From: a virus | DNA: 23,488 bases | Reading direction: 5' to 3' (one strand) | Virus record (IMG/VR): IMGVR_UViG_3300027573_000117 | Location: 1 to 23,488 of that record | Part shown: in pieces, positions 20,390 through 23,488 of the stretch | How positions within the stretch are numbered: position 1 is the first letter of the stretch | How the letters are laid out: each line of letters begins with the position of its first letter | Position numbers and translations under genes: made by a program | The notes under the pieces: model-generated | Databases searched by the model: none | What the model was told of the DNA's origin: nothing | What the model saw: the letters and a program-made list of their open reading frames with translations, nothing else

Positions 20390-20789
20390 AAAAGCGGCAC
20401 TCCGATTTCAAAAGACCCAAAACAATCACGTCCTCGCCATCCGGCCCAGCCTCGCGCATACGGCCTTCGTAGACAAACCCTAAGTGCCGGTCGAGGTTTA
20501 ACGCCCGTTCGTTGTTCGCTGGAACGAACGCCGTGACCCGTCGCAATCCGAGCTGCACGAACGGATACCGGAACGCAGCCGACAAGAACTCCGGCACGCA
20601 CCACTTTCGACCGTGCAAGGCGGCGACGTGCATCGAGATATCGGACTCCGAGAGGTTATTGTAGACCGCCACGGCTAACAGTTCTCCGTTGCGCTCGTAG
20701 CCAATCGCTTGCGCCCACGGACCCCATTCCCTATTACCCAGGACTCTGTCGGTAAACGCCAAGCACCTTTCTCGATCGAACACGATCAC
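20355..20789 (-). CDS. GNAT-family N-acetyltransferase
   Basis: 144 residues from GTG 20789 (GTGA overlap); the longer frame to 20837 lies inside the nozzle gene. The fold pattern is GNAT/RimJ-like: strand YERNGELLAVAVYNN, strand SDISMHVAALHG, motif-A helix region (KWCVPEFLSAAFRYPFVQLG), then RRVTAFVPANNERALNLDRH and LGFVYEGRMREAG, the typical N-x-x-A-x-x-L-x-x-LGF-x-x-EG motif. It transfers an acetyl group from acetyl-CoA to an amine; the substrate is unknown. Its position within the virion operon suggests modification of a structural protein, or a cytosolic host target. All signature residues are present. Confidence 0.9.
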   Translation of the reverse strand: MIVFDRERCLAFTDRVLGNREWGPWAQAIGYERNGELLAVAVYNNLSESDISMHVAALHGRKWCVPEFLSAAFRYPFVQLGLRRVTAFVPANNERALNLDRHLGFVYEGRMREAGPDGEDVIVLGLLKSECRFYGQEVQAAAAA

Positions 20790-22360
20790 AGCGCCGGCCC
20801 TCGTGCTTCCTCGTAGACAACATCTGTTGCCGACCACGACGCGTTGACGTCCAGTGGTTGCAACCGCAGTCTAGGCGCAATCGCCGCCCCGTAGCCTACG
20901 GCCGTCTGCCAGTCAACGAAGGCTTCCGTAGCACCAGCCCAGGTCACGTCCCAAATCCCACCCCACGGGTCATTACCAGAACCTACACCGATGGTTTGCA
21001 TGACAGTCGGTGGCGTGTCTTCGTAGTCCACGTCGATATCGACGGCCATGTTCACCTGACCACCGATAGCGAGAATCGGCCGAATCATGGTGACGAGCTT
21101 CCCGCGTCCGCGGGACTTGAAGTAGTTGAACGCCTGCTTACCGTCAGCCGTGATGTCGAGGTTATCGTCCTGGTGTCCGATATCCGCTTTGGCTAGAACA
21201 CCGTTCCCACCGAAGTACAGTTGATCGCGCGACACCTCGAAGCAGAACGCATTCCACCCTGTGAACTTGCACCACGAGCCGTGCTGAGTGTTCATGACCC
21301 ACTGTCTAGCAGCGACGTTCTCATTCGTCGGCACGTTCACGATGAGCTTTGACCCGGTGGGATGAGTCATGATCTGCCAGCCGAACCGCCCGCCGTGAAT
21401 CAGCACGTCTCCAGTGATCAGCTTCCGAATCTTGTCCGTAACCGATAGGGTCGGGTCGTACTTCTGCGCTGCAATCGTCGCTCGTAGCGGGTAAGCACCA
21501 TCTGCACACATCACGACGGCATCGGCGCCGTACTTCGTCCAAACGCGATTGCCTTGCTGTACTGGTCTACCAATCACGAAATGCGCCACGCGCGACCAAG
21601 TGGTAATCGACGCTGGATCGGTTCCAGCAAACGCTACCACTTCCCCCTCGGTCGAAACGAAGGCGATGTAATCCACGAGGTCATTGAGCGAGTCGGTGAG
21701 CGTGACAATCGAATGTAACCGCCCGCCGCGCTTGAACAGCGAAGCAAGGTTGAGCTCGGTGAGCGCTCCAGTGATTGACCTGACCGGCAAGTACCAAACC
21801 GAAAAACTGTTCTTCTCGCCGAACCACAACCGATCTTCGTACACCGCAACGGTGAACAGGTCCGCCGTAGTCACTCCGGTCATAGTAGAAACGGTCCACG
21901 TCGAACCGTCGTACTGCAAGGCCGAGTCTGCACCGTTCACCAGTACCGCGAACTGCCCACCGATGGTGCCGAAGTTCTGGTAATCATACCGAGTCGAGGT
22001 GACCGCTTGAACTGTGGCGCCGGCGCCGCCGACTACCGGAACCGACAGAGCTCCACCAGCGGTGCCGTTGAAGATCGAACGTGTAGAACCGTTCACGACC
22101 GCGGTGAAAACGCTCGTAGCCACTGAGCCTGAGTAAACGATGATCGTCTCGCACTGCCCTGTGAAAGTAGCGTACGGGTCATACCCAAGCCTAACGTCCA
22201 CGCTCGTCGGAGTCGGAAAGAAGTTGTCCAAGACAAGCGCGTCGGTCTCGTCCATGTTCGCCACGGAGTCTCGAGCGTTAAGTCCACCAACCGGAGCAGG
22301 CAACGAAACCTGCTTCGAGACCGGAGCGCCGCGGCGGACTGAGTAGGCTGGCTGTCGCAT
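20786..22360 (-). CDS. Tail nozzle / tail-tubular-B-like protein
   Basis: 524 residues from ATG 22360 (TGATG overlap; GGA 7 bases upstream). ATG 22372 is an alternative, and the much longer frame to 22534 runs into the adaptor gene. The N-terminus after the start carries SLPAPVGGLNARDSVANMDE followed by LVLDNFFPTPTSVDVRLGY, a well-conserved opening in podovirus tail proteins. The rest is beta-rich with repeated short blades (YEDRLWFGEKNSFSVWYLPV; RDQLYFGGNGVLAKADIG), as in a propeller. It likely forms the hexameric nozzle below the adaptor, equivalent to T7 gp12 or P22 gp10. No enzymatic motif. Confidence 0.83.
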   Translation of the reverse strand: MRQPAYSVRRGAPVSKQVSLPAPVGGLNARDSVANMDETDALVLDNFFPTPTSVDVRLGYDPYATFTGQCETIIVYSGSVATSVFTAVVNGSTRSIFNGTAGGALSVPVVGGAGATVQAVTSTRYDYQNFGTIGGQFAVLVNGADSALQYDGSTWTVSTMTGVTTADLFTVAVYEDRLWFGEKNSFSVWYLPVRSITGALTELNLASLFKRGGRLHSIVTLTDSLNDLVDYIAFVSTEGEVVAFAGTDPASITTWSRVAHFVIGRPVQQGNRVWTKYGADAVVMCADGAYPLRATIAAQKYDPTLSVTDKIRKLITGDVLIHGGRFGWQIMTHPTGSKLIVNVPTNENVAARQWVMNTQHGSWCKFTGWNAFCFEVSRDQLYFGGNGVLAKADIGHQDDNLDITADGKQAFNYFKSRGRGKLVTMIRPILAIGGQVNMAVDIDVDYEDTPPTVMQTIGVGSGNDPWGGIWDVTWAGATEAFVDWQTAVGYGAAIAPRLRLQPLDVNASWSATDVVYEEARGPAL

Positions 22361-23085
22361 CAGACGTTCCATGAACCGACGGGAACGACCACGAATGGCC
22401 GATACTCCCCAGTCGAGCCCATCATCGAAAGCGTGGGCTTGGTCCCATCCCTCGCCATCGCATCGGCAACCATTCGCTCGTAAGTCACGAAGTCCTCGGT
22501 GTAGTCGAGCTTCTTGGCTGCTCGCCACCGCCACAACAGACCTTGCTGCATGATGTCTTCGTCTAGCAGCATCTCGTCGCTATCGACCGTGATCGCTTGC
22601 TTGTACGTCGTCCCTAATGTGTCAGTGGCCCACATGCGGTCCACGTACTCAAACGCGCACGTCTCCCCGGCTGCAGGGACCGGAGAGAAGAGCAGCGTAT
22701 TGCCGCGGATTCGGTATTCGCTGATCGGCCCAGTGACTGAAAACGCCTTGTACGCCTGCCAATGCTTGGGTGACTTCGGACCTAACACCGGCCAAATGCG
22801 GTCACGGTTCCAAATCGTGTCGTTGACGATGTACCGGAACGTGTGCCCAACATCCCCTGCGGTGATGATCGAGGCAATAGTCCCTTGAGACTCAGTAGCC
22901 AACGTGAGGAACGTCACCTCACGAATCAGCACCTGCCACGCGTACCGAGACGATAGCTCTTTCCCTTCCTTGTTCAGCAACCGTACCAGCTGCATGATCT
23001 GAGGATCGGTGGACGACAGCGCGCTGGACGGATTCGGTAATCCAATCTCAACGCACGTCGTCTGGATGATGGAAAGAGCCGTCAT
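22360..23085 (-). CDS. Head-to-tail adaptor / tail-tubular-A-like protein
   Basis: 241 residues from ATG 23085. The N-terminal helical pair (ALSIIQTTCVEIGLPNPSSA; QIMQLVRLLNKEGKELSSRY) followed by the aromatic AWQVLIREVTFLTLATESQG is typical of podovirus adaptor proteins of the T7 gp11 / P22 gp4-like type in this gene position. The centre is beta-rich (RIRGNTLLFSPVPAAGETCA), and a C-terminal helix follows (EDIMQQGLLWRWRAAKKLDY). It would form the ring joining portal and nozzle. It couples directly to the nozzle gene and lies 3 bases after the upstream stop. Confidence 0.82.
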   Translation of the reverse strand: MTALSIIQTTCVEIGLPNPSSALSSTDPQIMQLVRLLNKEGKELSSRYAWQVLIREVTFLTLATESQGTIASIITAGDVGHTFRYIVNDTIWNRDRIWPVLGPKSPKHWQAYKAFSVTGPISEYRIRGNTLLFSPVPAAGETCAFEYVDRMWATDTLGTTYKQAITVDSDEMLLDEDIMQQGLLWRWRAAKKLDYTEDFVTYERMVADAMARDGTKPTLSMMGSTGEYRPFVVVPVGSWNV

Positions 23086-23088
23086 GGC

Positions 23089-23488
23089 CTAACTCTCTGC
23101 TACTTTCCTCGGCCTACCGGGACCACGCTTTTCCTCGACGCCATCCAACCTAGCGGTGAGGTTCGCCAGTCGTTCCTCGAGCTGTTGGATACGAAGATCC
23201 TTGTCAGCCGCTTCAGCTCGTAAGGCCGCTAACTGTTCAGCGTTGCCGTGCGATAGCCGGGAGTCGAGAAAGGCTTGCGCGCGGTCCTTGTCAGCCCTGG
23301 AACCCATTCCAGCCCGCTGCATGGCTTCCTCATTCATCGCCGCGACGTCTTCCACGGTGAACACGCCCATCTGTGCATAGTTCTCCGCGCGCGCTTTGCT
23401 GATCGACGCCCAGTCCTTCAAAGGGTATCCAACCGGAGGAGCTTCGCGGCCTTCCTTCCACTGGTCGTATCGTTTACGGAAACCAATG
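23089..23488 (-). CDS. HhH/AT-hook-type virion protein, 5' end beyond window
   Basis: At least 132 residues; the frame is open to the right edge (IGFRKRYDQWKEGREAPPVG upstream of the first in-window TTG at 23421). Segments: a helix-hairpin-helix-like part (FTVEDVAAMNEEAMQRAGMG), a coiled coil (LRIQQLEERLANLTARLDGV) and a basic AT-hook-like tail (KRGPGRPRK). Such proteins occur just upstream of the adaptor in many podoviruses; scaffold or head-completion roles are possible. The true start is outside the window. Confidence 0.78.
   Translation of the reverse strand, partial: IGFRKRYDQWKEGREAPPVGYPLKDWASISKARAENYAQMGVFTVEDVAAMNEEAMQRAGMGSRADKDRAQAFLDSRLSHGNAEQLAALRAEAADKDLRIQQLEERLANLTARLDGVEEKRGPGRPRKVAES

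Noticed and set aside
1-23488. CRISPR array, tRNA genes, integrase or attachment site
   Set aside because: No regularly spaced repeats, no convincing cloverleaf or T-arm context and no recombinase gene seen by eye.

Overview
The window reads as part of a double-stranded DNA tailed bacteriophage or prophage, most likely a podovirus-type virus of a proteobacterium. Evidence: a long leftward block of head-tail joining, tail-nozzle, ejection-type, tail-fibre and tailspike genes; a divergent early/regulatory region with a Cro-like helix-turn-helix gene; a Bet/RecT single-strand annealing protein; a NinG protein; HNH endonucleases; and dozens of small genes joined by 1-4 base stop/start overlaps (ATGA, GTGA, TAATG, TAGTG). 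The host cannot be fixed from the sequence. GC content is moderate to high, and GTG and TTG starts are frequent.

Layout. (1) Positions 1-5784, minus strand: a leftward operon that starts at the Cro-like gene and runs through a zinc ribbon, several small DNA-binding-type proteins, an exported 59-residue protein, an HNH nuclease, NinG and two small conserved-type proteins. It ends in a virion-type protein and a beta-helix tailspike that runs off the left edge. (2) Positions 4884-5600: a gene-poor segment with clear RNA-structure signals. These are an extended -10 promoter, three hairpins ending in an intrinsic terminator, a 53-codon ORF with a strong ribosome site, and a 130-base inverted-repeat structure with a two-part closing helix around three hairpins. 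(3) Positions 5861-10249, plus strand: a rightward early operon of 16 tightly packed genes. It starts with a C2H2 zinc-finger microprotein, contains Bet/RecT, and ends in a tandem array of related coiled-coil proteins carrying exact nucleotide repeats. (4) Positions 10200-12921, minus strand: a lysis/envelope cassette with several single- or double-span membrane proteins, an exported Fn3-like protein and a DUF5675-type protein. (5) Positions 12946-23488, minus strand: the late virion operon. In transcription order it carries a partial HhH/AT-hook-type protein, an adaptor, a nozzle protein, a GNAT acetyltransferase, four internal/ejection-type proteins, a tail fibre, a small fibre-associated protein and a tailspike. 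A freestanding HNH homing endonuclease interrupts it on the opposite strand.

How it fits together. The rightward and leftward early operons diverge from the Cro-like gene, as in lambdoid switch regions. Recombination functions (Bet/RecT, NinG) are split between them. The late operon enters from the right, where terminase, portal and capsid genes would be expected outside the window. It meets the rightward early operon head-on at about 10.2 kb with coding overlap. The most unusual elements are the RNA-like structures beside the Cro-like gene, the mosaic repeat array at 8.7-10.0 kb, and a tailspike attached to the end of the early leftward operon.
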